A stretch of DNA of 64,000 nt. Source: Leidyana gryllorum EB-2025a. Taxonomy: Eukaryota; Apicomplexa. Every line of letters starts with the position of its first letter. Position 1 is the stretch's first letter. Below the pieces are notes generated by a model. It ran no database searches. It saw nothing but the letters and a program-made list of their open reading frames with translations, and had not been told where the DNA came from. Positions 45,918 to 55,979 of this stretch are shown here, piece after piece. The translations under genes were made by a program, and so were the position numbers. The stretch lies in contig JBLWGC010000104.1 of the NCBI GenBank assembly GCA_048772705.1, positions 744,001 to 808,000 on the forward strand, given 5' to 3'.

Positions 45918-48459
45918 ATGGCTACTACATTCGCCTTCAATGCTGACATTCAGCAGTTGATGAGTTTGATCATCAATACCTTCTACAGCAACAAGGACAT
46001 TTATCTGCGTGAGCTTATCTCCAACGCTTCCGATGCCATCGATAAGGCTCGCTACCGCGCCCTTACCGAACCCGACTTTGTCAAGGACGAGCCTTCTTAC
46101 ACCATCAAGCTCATCCCCAACAAGGACGCATCTACTCTTACCATTGCCGACACTGGTATTGGTATGACCAAGAACGAGTTGATCAACAACCTCGGTACTA
46201 TCGCCCGCTCTGGCACCAAGGCCTTCATGGAGGCTCTCGAGAGCTCCACTGGCGACGTCAGCATGATCGGTCAATTCGGTGTCGGTTTCTACTCGGCTTA
46301 CCTCGTCGCTGACAAGGTCACTGTTGTCACCAAGCACCCCGAAGATGAGCAATACATCTGGGAATCCGCTGCTGGTGGCTCCTTCACTGTGGCCCCCTGG
46401 ACTGAGGAGTCTGGCTACCCCAAGATCAACCGCGGTACTCACATCGTTTTGCACATGAAGGAGGACCAGGCCGAATATCTTGAGGAGCGCAAGATCCGCG
46501 ACCTCGTCAAGAAGCACTCCGAGTTCATCAACTTCAACATTGAGCTCGCCTGCAAGAAGACTAAGACTGAGGAAGTCCCTCTTGAGGGTGAGGAACTCGA
46601 GGCTGCTCTGAAGAAGGAAGCCGAGGAAAAGGAGAACAAGAAGACTGAAGGCGAAGAGGAAGAAAAGAAAGACGAAGACAAGAAGGACGACGAGGAGGAG
46701 AAGAAGGACGAGGAGGAAGAGAAAAAGGAGGACAAACCCAAGACTAAGAAGGTCACCACCGACTACGTCGAATATGAGACCCTCAACAAGAACAAACCCA
46801 TCTGGATGCGCAAACCTGAAGAGGTTACCGAGGAAGAGTACGGCAACTTCTACAAGAGCATCAGCAATGATTGGGAAAGCCACCTCGCTGTCAAGCACTT
46901 CAGCGTGGAGGGCCAACTTGAGTTCAAGGCCGTTCTCTTCGTCCCCAAACGTGCTCCCTTCGACCTCTTCGAGACTCGCAAGAAGCGCAGCAACGTCAAA
47001 CTCTATGTTCGTCGTGTCTTTATCACCGACGATTGCGAGGACCTCATCCCCGAGTGGCTCGGCTTCATCAAGGGTGTCGTCGACTCCGAGGACCTCCCTC
47101 TCAACATCTCTCGTGAGACCCTCCAACAGAACAAGATCCTCAAGGTCATCCGTAAGAACCTTGTCAAGAAGTGTCTTGAGCTGTTCGCCGAGCTCACCGA
47201 GAAGAAGGAAGACTTCCTCAAGTTCCATGAGCAGTTCGGCAAGAACCTCAAGCTCGGTGTCCACGAGGACAGCACCAACCGCGAGAAGGTAAATACAAAC
47301 AATCCGGCCTGATGAGTGAGACGGCACTCAAGCGAAAGATCACTGTTCATTAATCGCAATGATCTTGGGTAATACAGTGCTAAAATGAGGGAGTATGGAA
47401 AGAGCCTCATATGAGCCCGAGTTCTTCGGGCTCCGGGGAACACTGCCATACAACCGGTGCGGTCCTTAAGGCGTCCATGAGAGGTTGGGAGTTGCACCCG
47501 CAACAGCCCAACCCGGAGGTCAGTGTGCCTCTGGACCTCATGGAATCTGAGTCATAACCGTTCCACATCTCACTTCATCGCTACGTTTGTGTGACTGCTA
47601 CTGTACACTGAGCCCTTCGTCACACTTGTTGCCCTTTCAGATCGCTGATCTCCTGCGCTTCCACACCTCCAAGTCCGGTGATGAAGTTGTTTCACTCCGC
47701 GAGTACTGTGACCGCATGAAGGAAGGCCAGAAGGTCATCTACTACATCACTGGCGAATCCAAGGCCGCCGTCGCCAACTCGCCCTTCTTGGAGGGACTCA
47801 AGAAGCGCGGTCTTGAGGTTGTATACATGACCGACCCCATTGATGAGTATGTCGTCCAGCAACTCCGCGAGTTCGACGGAAAGAAACTCCAGTGCTGCAC
47901 CAAGGAGGGTCTCGAGCTTGCTGACTCCGAGGAGGAGAAGAAGAAGATGGAGGAGCTCAAGGCCTCCTATGAGCCTCTCTGCAAGTTGATGAAGGAAGTA
48001 CTCCACGACAAGGTCGAGAAGGTCCAACTCGGCGAGCGCGTCAGCGACTCTCCTTGTGTCCTCGTGACATCTGAGTTTGGCTGGTCCGCCAACATGGAAC
48101 GTATCATGAAGGCCCAAGCTCTTCGTGACAACAGCATGACTTCCTACATGGTTTCTAAGAAGACTATGGAGATCAATCCTCAGCACCCCATCATGCAGGA
48201 GTTGAAGAAGAAATCCGAGACTGACAAGTCCGACAAGACTGTCAAGGATCTCATCTGGCTCCTCTTCGACACTGCTCTGCTCACCTCTGGTTTCTCGCTC
48301 GACGAACCCACCAGCTTCAGCAGCCGTATCCATCGTATGATCAAGTTGGGTCTCAGCATCGATGAAGACCCCGCTGATCTCGAGGGTGAGGACTTACCTC
48401 CTCTGGAGGAGGCTGAGGGAGCAGCTGAGGAAGTTTCCAAGATGGAAGAGGTCGACTAA
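45918..48459 (+). CDS. HSP90: Cytosolic heat shock protein 90
   Basis: Two exons, 45918-47288 and 47641-48459, giving 729 residues. N-terminal ATPase: [38 protein letters not shown] and [16 protein letters not shown] charged linker rich in Glu/Lys (about residues 215-275) follows. The middle domain has [11 protein letters not shown]; the C-terminus ends KMEEVD, the TPR-cochaperone docking motif of cytosolic HSP90. The single intron splits NREK from IADLL, is 352 nt long (about 6-8 times the local norm) and carries strong RNA structure. Codon use is highly biased, as in highly expressed genes. The long open frame on the opposite strand is a by-product of that bias. Confidence 0.98.
47289..47640 (+). 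ncRNA. Structured RNA candidate within the HSP90 intron
   Basis: This 352-nt intron holds two kinds of signal. First, a hammerhead-like core: CTGATGA at 47309-47315, a stem with TGAG/CTCA (47317-47320 with 47327-47330), CGAAA at 47333-47337, and a 6-bp stem pairing 47337-47342 with 47360-47365. Second, three strong hairpins: 8 bp perfect at 47413-47433, a long one at 47483-47513 (7 bp plus 5 bp with a small bulge) and 6 bp perfect at 47516-47539. A CTGA that could be a box D lies at 47547-47550. The first hammerhead stem is weak, so a ribozyme is unproven. A snoRNA or other host-intron RNA is the main alternative. Confidence 0.45.
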
Positions 48460-48600
48460 GCGATATCAAAGTTTAGTAGTTTTGTTCCTCATTCTGTTAT
48501 AGCCATCAACATACTTCCGGGAATCTGCGAAAAAATACAAACGAAACGAGACACCTTCACGATCGAACACGTGTTTGTGCTCGCACGATCACACAGTTCG

Positions 48601-50478
48601 ATGTCCGCTCTACGGAGCATTCTCCTGTACAATGAAATCTACGCCTCGCAATTCCTCCAATTCTTCGATGTTTCCGAATTGGGCACACTGTCACAAATCA
48701 ATACCTGTGTGCGCAGCTTCATAAGTGACAAATTGGTCCTCCCCACAGTCAATTTGCACAATTTGGAAACCCACTCCAGTCTGCCCTCCACGGCTCATTG
48801 GCATATCAAACTTCTCACCCGATTGGTATCATCAGCCGAGCGCGTCATTGCTATTTGCGGCCCGTGTACCTCTCATGAACTTTTCAAACTCATCTGTACA
48901 TTCATGTGCTGCAACAGCGCTTCACTGAAGTATCTGTGGCTCGAATGCGATATCGACAATCGAGAACCGACTCACTTCACGGGCGCGTTTCCTAATTTGA
49001 AGGTTCTGTATCTCGGATGGAACAGTCGAACCGAAGTGTTCAGAGATGTCTATATACCGTCCTCGTGCTCAATCGCAATGAGGTGCTTCTGTACCTCTCA
49101 GAATGATTATCCCAGCTCAATGATAGTGCCTTTCACTCGTTTCCTACCCGCCTCTACCAGCTTGCCCGTTCACCAGAAAATGCTGCCCCCCATTCCCACA
49201 ACTTTGTACAATGCAATGGGATGGTCGACCTTGACCAACTGTTTGGGGCTTGCCGTGCGGGCTCTCCTATCCGGCGACCTCAGCAAGTTCAATCCGGACA
49301 TGATGATGTGCGAAACCGCTTATTTGTTACCAGCAAGATGGAGTGATGTTGTGGACATGGTAGCTCCAGTATTCCCAGATTGCAATGTCGCCCTCATGCG
49401 AAGCGGTATCGCGGAGTTACCCCAGTCGTCGCAGATCTTCCACCGTTGGCGACCACTTGGCTGGACCAGCCAAAGAGTATCCAGGTTGCGGCCGTTGATA
49501 CTGGCACTATGGAGAATCTTCGAAGCCGTCGTTCCTCTACATTTCCGCTGGAATGCTCGAAGAGGATCTACTGGCGCGCAGTGTTGGACGAGAGAGATGA
49601 TGCCTGAACTCGTGTCGCTCAGTACGGGACGAAAGCAGGATTTGCCGCGCAGCATAGTTCATCTCCAAACATTCCTGTCAGCACCACCCCTTCTTCACAG
49701 TGACCAGCTGAGACTTACCTATGTGATTGGGCTGTTGGAGACCTGGCAGGATTATCGGGATTCGCTCACCGAACCTCCAAAGGCTTACGACTGGGGTAGG
49801 GACGACATAGTGGCTGTGCTTTCAGTCCGTCACTCACCGTATTCATTTGGGGAGGCTTGTGCAGATGATTTGCTCCAGTTCTTCAGAATCCAACTTGTGA
49901 TATTCGACTACCCCTACATCTCCGAGTTGCGACATATCTATTCTCTGGCCTATCAGCTTCAACACGAACGACAGTATACAATTCGCATCGTATATCGGGG
50001 CTCACTGCACTATTGGAACCCTCTGGTGCGACGAGCGCTGTTGGGGATGGCCCGTGGAGACTACGATGCCGACACACTCACACTATTGTGCAACACCACA
50101 GAGTGGTATCCCAGGCCAATGCAGTATCAATCAAGTGTTTTGTCCCAACTTCAGCAGCGATTACATCACAAATTCAAGGAAGAATATCGCGCCTTGGTAC
50201 CTCCCTGTTTTTACAGAGACTGGGCAGAGTTCAGCTGGAGACAGACGAATCAACAACAGACCCTCCAGAATGAATGCAAAAGAGCAATATCGCTAGCTAA
50301 GGTCTTCTCTGAAAGTGAAGAGGAGAGAGAGAACGAACTGAAAAAAGATCAACTAGATTTGGTACCCTTATTCCGCCCTTTGCACGACCGAAGCTTGCTG
50401 CAGATCCGACTACCTCCGTTTATACCATTCGTTAGAAACTTACTCGGCACCGAACAACATTTGAAAAAAGAAACATAA
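48601..50478 (+). CDS. F-box-like protein
   Basis: Single exon, 625 residues. Residues about 10-40 (YASQFLQFFDVSELGTLSQI then NTCVRSFI) look like an F-box. The segment SLKYLWLECDI ... FPNLKVLYLGWN has leucine-rich-repeat character, followed by a long region with no recognised domain. F-box proteins recruit substrates to SCF ubiquitin ligases. No signal peptide. The ATG at 48601 starts the F-box directly; the frame is open about 30 bases further up without an ATG. It ends 49 bp from the convergent 5'-nucleotidase. Confidence 0.65.
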   Translation: MSALRSILLYNEIYASQFLQFFDVSELGTLSQINTCVRSFISDKLVLPTVNLHNLETHSSLPSTAHWHIKLLTRLVSSAERVIAICGPCTSHELFKLICTFMCCNSASLKYLWLECDIDNREPTHFTGAFPNLKVLYLGWNSRTEVFRDVYIPSSCSIAMRCFCTSQNDYPSSMIVPFTRFLPASTSLPVHQKMLPPIPTTLYNAMGWSTLTNCLGLAVRALLSGDLSKFNPDMMMCETAYLLPARWSDVVDMVAPVFPDCNVALMRSGIAELPQSSQIFHRWRPLGWTSQRVSRLRPLILALWRIFEAVVPLHFRWNARRGSTGAQCWTREMMPELVSLSTGRKQDLPRSIVHLQTFLSAPPLLHSDQLRLTYVIGLLETWQDYRDSLTEPPKAYDWGRDDIVAVLSVRHSPYSFGEACADDLLQFFRIQLVIFDYPYISELRHIYSLAYQLQHERQYTIRIVYRGSLHYWNPLVRRALLGMARGDYDADTLTLLCNTTEWYPRPMQYQSSVLSQLQQRLHHKFKEEYRALVPPCFYRDWAEFSWRQTNQQQTLQNECKRAISLAKVFSESEEERENELKKDQLDLVPLFRPLHDRSLLQIRLPPFIPFVRNLLGTEQHLKKET

Positions 50479-50527
50479 CATCTCTTCTCATCTGAGCAAC
50501 CCAGCAATTCGATAATGCACTTCAACT

Positions 50528-53104
50528 TCACGCCAGAAGGAAAGTGAGCACCCCAGCAAGTCCGAGCCCAGCAATAGATGCGAGGGCTCCATCCTTGTTG
50601 AGACTAATTGTGGACGTAAGTCCATGGGGCAATGGGTTCCTGTCAAATACCTCAGACATGAGGGTGGTCTCGATCGAGCATCCCTTTGACGAGCAGCCAT
50701 GAACGCTCAAATCAACAGCCAAAGGTTCCTGAGCGCTGAGGGTCTCCTGCTCTGGAACGACATGACTGTATGTGTTATTGCCCTCCACAGCCCACACGAT
50801 GCGGAAAGGTCCTTGGATGGGGGTCGTCGCAGTGGTAGTGTAATTGAGCTTGAGGTGGAGATGGTCATTATGGCTGTGGCTGCTGCTGCGCAGACGGACA
50901 TCGCTGCGACGGTCGTCAGTCACACTGAAGGCGCTCTCGACCGTTGCAGGGACCAAAAGTCCTTTATTGGCTGCAGCCATCTTCCTGTTGTAATCGATGA
51001 CGTATACGTTGTCGGCTGTGGCAATGGTGCGCTGATCAGTTCCCTTAAGGAAATCGACGAACTGGTCACCGCCTCCTGCGAGGAAATTGTTGGTAACGAT
51101 GGTGTACACCCCGGTGGGAGTGATTGGGTCAAAGTCGTCACTGGTGGCATTGTAGACTGCCATGGAATCGGCGATGATCCTTTGATTAAGGGGTTCGGTC
51201 TCATTGTATTGATATCGGAGGCCGCTGGTCTGCAGGTGGAACATACGACTGCGAGCAACTCCCTTATCATCCATCCATTGATGCTCCAAGATACTCTTGA
51301 GATCAGCTCCGGTCAGCTTCATGATAGCGAGTTCGTTGCCGAATGGCAGAGTATCGTAGACGTGACGAACAGTGATGCCATCAGCCTCGGTAGGGACCCA
51401 CGCTTTGCGAATACCACCATCGTTGGTAAGAGACATTTGGACATTGGTTTCGGCAGGAGTGGCAGCGATCATAGCATCAGCAATGTGACGGCCAAGGATG
51501 CTCTCGGTACCCCGGGGTTGAGGCCAGGTAACGGTGGATTTTGATGTCTCCACGTTGCCCAGCTCGTTGCCTTGATCAACGGCCTCGATGATGACTTTGT
51601 TCACTTCCACGAGAAGTTCAGGTAATTGGTTGATCTCGATCTGGGTCAGCTCTCTGTCATATCCCTCTTGACCCCGCATCCAGACCTTGCGATCGTAGTC
51701 GTAGTAAATTCCTTGACGAACACTAGCAACGTCTACTTGAGAAGGGTTCACAACCAGGTTATGAGTTTGACTGTCAATCAGCAGCTCAAAGGTGGCCAGA
51801 TTCACGCCGAAGGCACCAGTCTGAATAACTGGGGGCAAGTTCGGGTTGATAGTACTTCCCATGTTCCAGTTGTACAGGTTGTGAGTGTGACCAGAAGCCA
51901 ACACGTCTACATACTTCGCTTCCGAGTTCAACTCGCGAAGGAAGCTGGCAAACTCACCCTCCGACTGCTCCTTGATGAAGTTGTCAACGTTAGCATACGT
52001 ATCGAGACCACCTTGGTGGAACAAACAAATAACAATATCACATCCCTCATCCTCCTTCAGGATTTTAGCATACTTATTGGCAGCTGGGGCGGCAGGGGTG
52101 AACTCCAGGGGTGCAACACCTTCAGCAAGAACGACGCTGGCGAGTGATTCGAGTGTCACTCCGACGAAACCGATTTTGTATGTTCTCTCACCCCTCTTGA
52201 TGGTGGTAATGTGGGTAGCATCCATAAAAACTTCTCCGACTTCCTTACCATCCTCTACCTTCTGCTTCCACAGGATATTCGCTCCGAGCTGAGCGAACCT
52301 GAATTCCTCAGTCCCAGCCTTCAGAATGTCCTTGTAACCCTTGTCAAACTCGTGATTCCCCAGAGCCTGAGCTTGAGTACCCCACATGCGAGTAATGGTC
52401 TTGGTGGGGAGATCGTCGTTGATTGCAGACTCATAAAGACTTCCACCAATAGAGTCACCAGCACCCACAACGATCAGATCACGTTCGACCAGATCGGAGT
52501 TTAGATCATTCAAGCGGATGGTCATACTCAACGCCCCACTGAATTGATTCGCATTCGCGTTCGTCCCATTTTGCGACACGATGTACCCGTGGAAATCGTT
52601 GTACGCTGCCACCCTAATGACATCAACCACGGTCTGCACCGGGATCACAGATGTCAATTCGAAAACGGGAGCTCCTTCTTGTGCGCCCACCACCCTGTAG
52701 GGGTATGAGCCACTCTCCACACTGCCATCAATGGACAAAGTCAACTTAAAGGCGTTGCCATCCGTAATTTCTGCCTCTTGTACTCGAACGCCTTCAGGAA
52801 GATCCTCAATTGTCAAATCATAGTCGTTCAGGGCTCCAATCAGCTGGTATACAACACCTTGAACTTCGTACAAACTCCCCGGTTCCGCTCGCTTCAATGT
52901 CGTTGAACTTGCTTCACTTTCCAACACAACATAGGGAGCTGGAGCAACCGGTGGCTCTGCGATCTCAACGCGAGCCCGCGACGGAGTTACAAACAATGAG
53001 TCGCGAAACGCTTGTTCCACCGGTGTTAGACCATCCCGCTGCGGGTCGGGACTGCCAACCACACACCCCACAGCGTATAATACTGAAAGTGGAGAAAAAC
53101 GCAT
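50528..53104 (-). CDS. Secreted GPI-type 5'-nucleotidase (UshA/CD73 family)
   Basis: Single exon, 858 residues. Signal peptide (MRFSPLSVLYAVGCVVG), an about 150-residue N-terminal beta-rich extension, then the calcineurin-like metallophosphatase core: NDFHG at 169-173, GDSIGGS at 216-222, GNHEFD at 249-254, ICLFHQGG and ASGHTHNLYNW. The C-terminal nucleotide-binding domain has SLTNDGGIRKA, TLPFGNELAIMKLTGADLKS and NFLAGGGDQFVDF. The last 20 residues are hydrophobic (ASIAGLGLAGVLTFLLA) after a Ser/Asn/Gly run, a typical GPI-anchor signal. It should release adenosine and phosphate from extracellular AMP at the cell surface. Substrate breadth (AMP versus ADP/ATP) cannot be told. Convergent neighbour ends 49 bp away. 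Confidence 0.92.
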   Translation of the reverse strand: MRFSPLSVLYAVGCVVGSPDPQRDGLTPVEQAFRDSLFVTPSRARVEIAEPPVAPAPYVVLESEASSTTLKRAEPGSLYEVQGVVYQLIGALNDYDLTIEDLPEGVRVQEAEITDGNAFKLTLSIDGSVESGSYPYRVVGAQEGAPVFELTSVIPVQTVVDVIRVAAYNDFHGYIVSQNGTNANANQFSGALSMTIRLNDLNSDLVERDLIVVGAGDSIGGSLYESAINDDLPTKTITRMWGTQAQALGNHEFDKGYKDILKAGTEEFRFAQLGANILWKQKVEDGKEVGEVFMDATHITTIKRGERTYKIGFVGVTLESLASVVLAEGVAPLEFTPAAPAANKYAKILKEDEGCDIVICLFHQGGLDTYANVDNFIKEQSEGEFASFLRELNSEAKYVDVLASGHTHNLYNWNMGSTINPNLPPVIQTGAFGVNLATFELLIDSQTHNLVVNPSQVDVASVRQGIYYDYDRKVWMRGQEGYDRELTQIEINQLPELLVEVNKVIIEAVDQGNELGNVETSKSTVTWPQPRGTESILGRHIADAMIAATPAETNVQMSLTNDGGIRKAWVPTEADGITVRHVYDTLPFGNELAIMKLTGADLKSILEHQWMDDKGVARSRMFHLQTSGLRYQYNETEPLNQRIIADSMAVYNATSDDFDPITPTGVYTIVTNNFLAGGGDQFVDFLKGTDQRTIATADNVYVIDYNRKMAAANKGLLVPATVESAFSVTDDRRSDVRLRSSSHSHNDHLHLKLNYTTTATTPIQGPFRIVWAVEGNNTYSHVVPEQETLSAQEPLAVDLSVHGCSSKGCSIETTLMSEVFDRNPLPHGLTSTISLNKDGALASIAGLGLAGVLTFLLA

Positions 53105-53263
53105 CCAGATTCAACACAAAAGCAAAAAAAAAAACCAAAATGCGACACGCGAACAGTGTCATTACGCACACGACGGCGTGACACTTTCATGATCTCCAAA
53201 AGTGGACTTACACAATGTGTTGAATCAGAAGAGGAGAGAAAAGAAAAGAATGCCTCAATCAGA

Positions 53264-55741
53264 TCACTTAAGCTTCTTGGAATGCTTCACTACCGGCACA
53301 TGCTGGATAGGCTGGATAAGATCCGTCTGATGATGCACGTGTTGTATGATATGTTGATGCTTCGGTTGAACAGGAGTCGGCACAGGTTGAGGTACACCAT
53401 ATGGGACCCTGATGGCGGGAGGTGGGGGGACAGGTGCTTGCTGCGGCAATATGATGGCCGGCTGTGGTACCACCACTGGCTGTTGAATGACTGTTAACTG
53501 GGGCGCTGGCAGTATGGGTGGCGCTGCCATCAAAGGGGGTGGAGTTGGCTCGGGCTTGAGGTCTGCAGGAGGAGGCACCGGGGAACTCAAGTCTTTGAGG
53601 TCTTCCTCAGGTGGATTGCTCTGTAATGGTAAAGCATCCTCGTCAAACTCGTAGTCCACCTTCATTGTGTAGCACTCCCCTACTAACTTATCGAACTGCA
53701 TTCCCATAGGGCATTGTGGCATCAAGTCCGTAAACCGTTTCCGTATGCACATCTCGGATGGTTGATGGTGAATGAAACCTTCCGGGCACAGAAGGACGGG
53801 CGGTTGTTGTATCTCTTGGAGACAAATGTTGAAAGATAGGATGAAGTGTTCTGGGCAGATGGGTCGCTTAGGAGTGACCTCGTACTTCACACATCCTGAA
53901 GGTTCTTCTTTGTATGTGGCGGGGCACACGAAGGACGCAGGTTCAATCAATGTTCCCTGGCAGAAAGGCCCGAGGGGTCCAATCTCCAACTCCATCCCAC
54001 TGACATTGCAGGAAAATTCAGGATCAGAAACCTCTTCGCCTTTGCACACCACAACACCAGTCGGGTGATCTTTATATAGAGCGGTCGTAGGGGGACATGT
54101 GAATGTAGCTTCCAACTTCTCCATACGTTGACAAGTGCCATCAAAACCCAAGTCGAATCCTGCAGGACACTTCATGAGAGCCGCTGCTCTTTCCACCAGC
54201 ATACAAGTTCCATCTGCCATCAAGTTTGATCCGGCCGGGCAAATGATCTCTGGAAGTGTCACTTCTTTCCGGGTGCACGCGCCGTGCAGGAGCTCTGTGT
54301 CTATCGGGCACATGAGCGCAGCATTGGTTTTGGTCTGCTTCTTGCACCGTCCCTCATGTAGCTCGTAAGCTGGGGGACACGCTAGTAACCCCGGGGTGGA
54401 GGTGTAGGACCAACAGTGGCCCTTCTCCTCGTCATATGACATCCCACCGGGGCACCTCATCTGCGGAGGGAGATGAGTATGGTGACCTTTCTTCTTATCT
54501 TTCACAGCTCCATGCTTCGGCAGACACATCTTGGAGGGTAAGTCGAAAAGATGCGACGAGGGACAAATCCATTCCACAGAGGCTTCGAGCCAGTGCTCAC
54601 AAGTCAGATGTACCGGATTCGGTATTGTTCCCTTCTCGCAGCGCAGTTCAGGTAATGGTCCCATCTCAACGTGAGTGCACAAGCCGTCTTGAGTCAGTTC
54701 CCCAATCTCGCAAGTGGCTGATGGGGATTGATTAATTTCCCTCTTGCACTGCGACTCGATCAATGCGAAGTTCATAGGGCAAATGCGATCGGCATTCAGA
54801 ACTGTTCGTTTCTCACAACTCCCAGTGACCGTGAGGGCATGGAGCGGGCTTGGACACACTGGAGTACCTTCCGCAATGAGCTCTCGAAAACAGTGTATTC
54901 CGTTATCTGCGAGGAAGAAGTCTGTGGGGCAGCTTGCCAAGGGGGCAACCACGACAGGTTCCCTGCAGTGTCCATCCAATAAAGTGCCCTCCACACACGA
55001 GGCCACCGCCGGAGACTCCACAGGTTTCTTGCACCCATGTACTGTTCCTTGATATCCCATTGGACACCTCATCTCCTTAGGTGCCAAGACTTCTCTGACA
55101 CATTCAGCCGTGTTCTCCCACGGAACAAAGCCTTCATCACAAATAGCGTCTGCTGGTTGAGTGTCTATAGCATTACACATTCCGGCGTCGTACTTCCAAC
55201 CTTCCGCACATCCTATCTCCACTTCGACTTGATCTATGCGCACACAATTCCCTGCTTCCTGTATGAAGTCGCGTGGGCAAACCCAATCTGGCTCCGCTCG
55301 CTCGATATATTGATGGCGTTTGTACTTCGGCTGAGCAATGCCAACAGGGGGTCTTGGCTCTCTGGGGCGTGTTGGGGGCGTAGTTAGATCCGCTTGCTGT
55401 TCGATAGGATAGGGGTAGGGAACCGGGAAGGGGTCTGGAATATATTCGGGCTCCACCAATAAATCGAAAAGCGGAGGTCGAGGGCCAATGGGGGGTGGTA
55501 TCACACCACCCTTCTTCTTCTTGTACTTACCACCGCCTCCTCCAAAACCTTCGGCTGATCCCAATACCCCAGTCTGCGGAGGTAGACTGAGAGCAAACGC
55601 TGGGTAGTCAACCCATTGTGGTCCTGTGTTGGCGGGGAACCGAGGACCTCCAATCAACGAACGATGTAGGGCATTATCTAGCTTGACTTCTTCACTTGTC
55701 GTAAGGTGGAGTAGAGAAAGGATCCAGAAATGCTGCAGCAT
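53264..55741 (-). CDS. Large COWP-type oocyst wall protein
   Basis: Single exon, 825 residues. A signal peptide (MLQHFWILSLLHLTTS) is followed by a Gly/Pro-rich region, then about 22 consecutive two-cysteine modules of about 25-35 residues, for example CPRDFIQEAGNC, CAEGWKYDAGMC, CPMGYQGTVHGC, CPPAYELHEGRC, CPAGFDLGFDGTC and CPEGFIHHQPSEMC. This is the type I repeat architecture of Cryptosporidium and Toxoplasma oocyst wall proteins. The tail (about 120 residues) is Pro/Gln/His-rich and ends in a basic HSKKLK. Dense disulphide cross-links are expected to rigidify the oocyst wall. A second, smaller member lies at 32205-33418. Confidence 0.9.
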   Translation of the reverse strand: MLQHFWILSLLHLTTSEEVKLDNALHRSLIGGPRFPANTGPQWVDYPAFALSLPPQTGVLGSAEGFGGGGGKYKKKKGGVIPPPIGPRPPLFDLLVEPEYIPDPFPVPYPYPIEQQADLTTPPTRPREPRPPVGIAQPKYKRHQYIERAEPDWVCPRDFIQEAGNCVRIDQVEVEIGCAEGWKYDAGMCNAIDTQPADAICDEGFVPWENTAECVREVLAPKEMRCPMGYQGTVHGCKKPVESPAVASCVEGTLLDGHCREPVVVAPLASCPTDFFLADNGIHCFRELIAEGTPVCPSPLHALTVTGSCEKRTVLNADRICPMNFALIESQCKREINQSPSATCEIGELTQDGLCTHVEMGPLPELRCEKGTIPNPVHLTCEHWLEASVEWICPSSHLFDLPSKMCLPKHGAVKDKKKGHHTHLPPQMRCPGGMSYDEEKGHCWSYTSTPGLLACPPAYELHEGRCKKQTKTNAALMCPIDTELLHGACTRKEVTLPEIICPAGSNLMADGTCMLVERAAALMKCPAGFDLGFDGTCQRMEKLEATFTCPPTTALYKDHPTGVVVCKGEEVSDPEFSCNVSGMELEIGPLGPFCQGTLIEPASFVCPATYKEEPSGCVKYEVTPKRPICPEHFILSFNICLQEIQQPPVLLCPEGFIHHQPSEMCIRKRFTDLMPQCPMGMQFDKLVGECYTMKVDYEFDEDALPLQSNPPEEDLKDLSSPVPPPADLKPEPTPPPLMAAPPILPAPQLTVIQQPVVVPQPAIILPQQAPVPPPPAIRVPYGVPQPVPTPVQPKHQHIIQHVHHQTDLIQPIQHVPVVKHSKKLK

Positions 55742-55979
55742 CGCATAAGCACAAAGATGTCTCGCAGCACACGTGTGCTATTCCAGCAGAAGGCCTATGT
55801 CAGCCACATCAGCAGGCTCGTGTCTGCGAAAGTGACAAGAGGTGACAGTCTCGTGACCTACCTAGTTCGTGGCGGTTTGGGCTGAGACCAGTTCCTTGCA
55901 ATTTGGTGGGTCGTGACCTCATATTTATATCCCTGGCGTGTTTGTTCCTCCTGGACTTGTTGGGCTGGAAGGAGGTGGC

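Noticed and set aside
45903-47327. 474-codon open frame antisense to HSP90
   Set aside because: It mirrors the strongly C/G-biased codon use of HSP90 exon 1; its protein is Val/Leu/Asp-rich with no domain, while the sense strand is unmistakable HSP90.
47309-47550. Box C/D snoRNA using TGATGA (47310) and CTGA (47547)
   Set aside because: Flanking sequences do not form a convincing terminal stem and the span of about 240 nt is long. Kept only as an alternative to the ribozyme reading.
50699-51544. 281-codon frame antisense to the 5'-nucleotidase
   Set aside because: The sense frame has clear catalytic motifs; the antisense protein has none.
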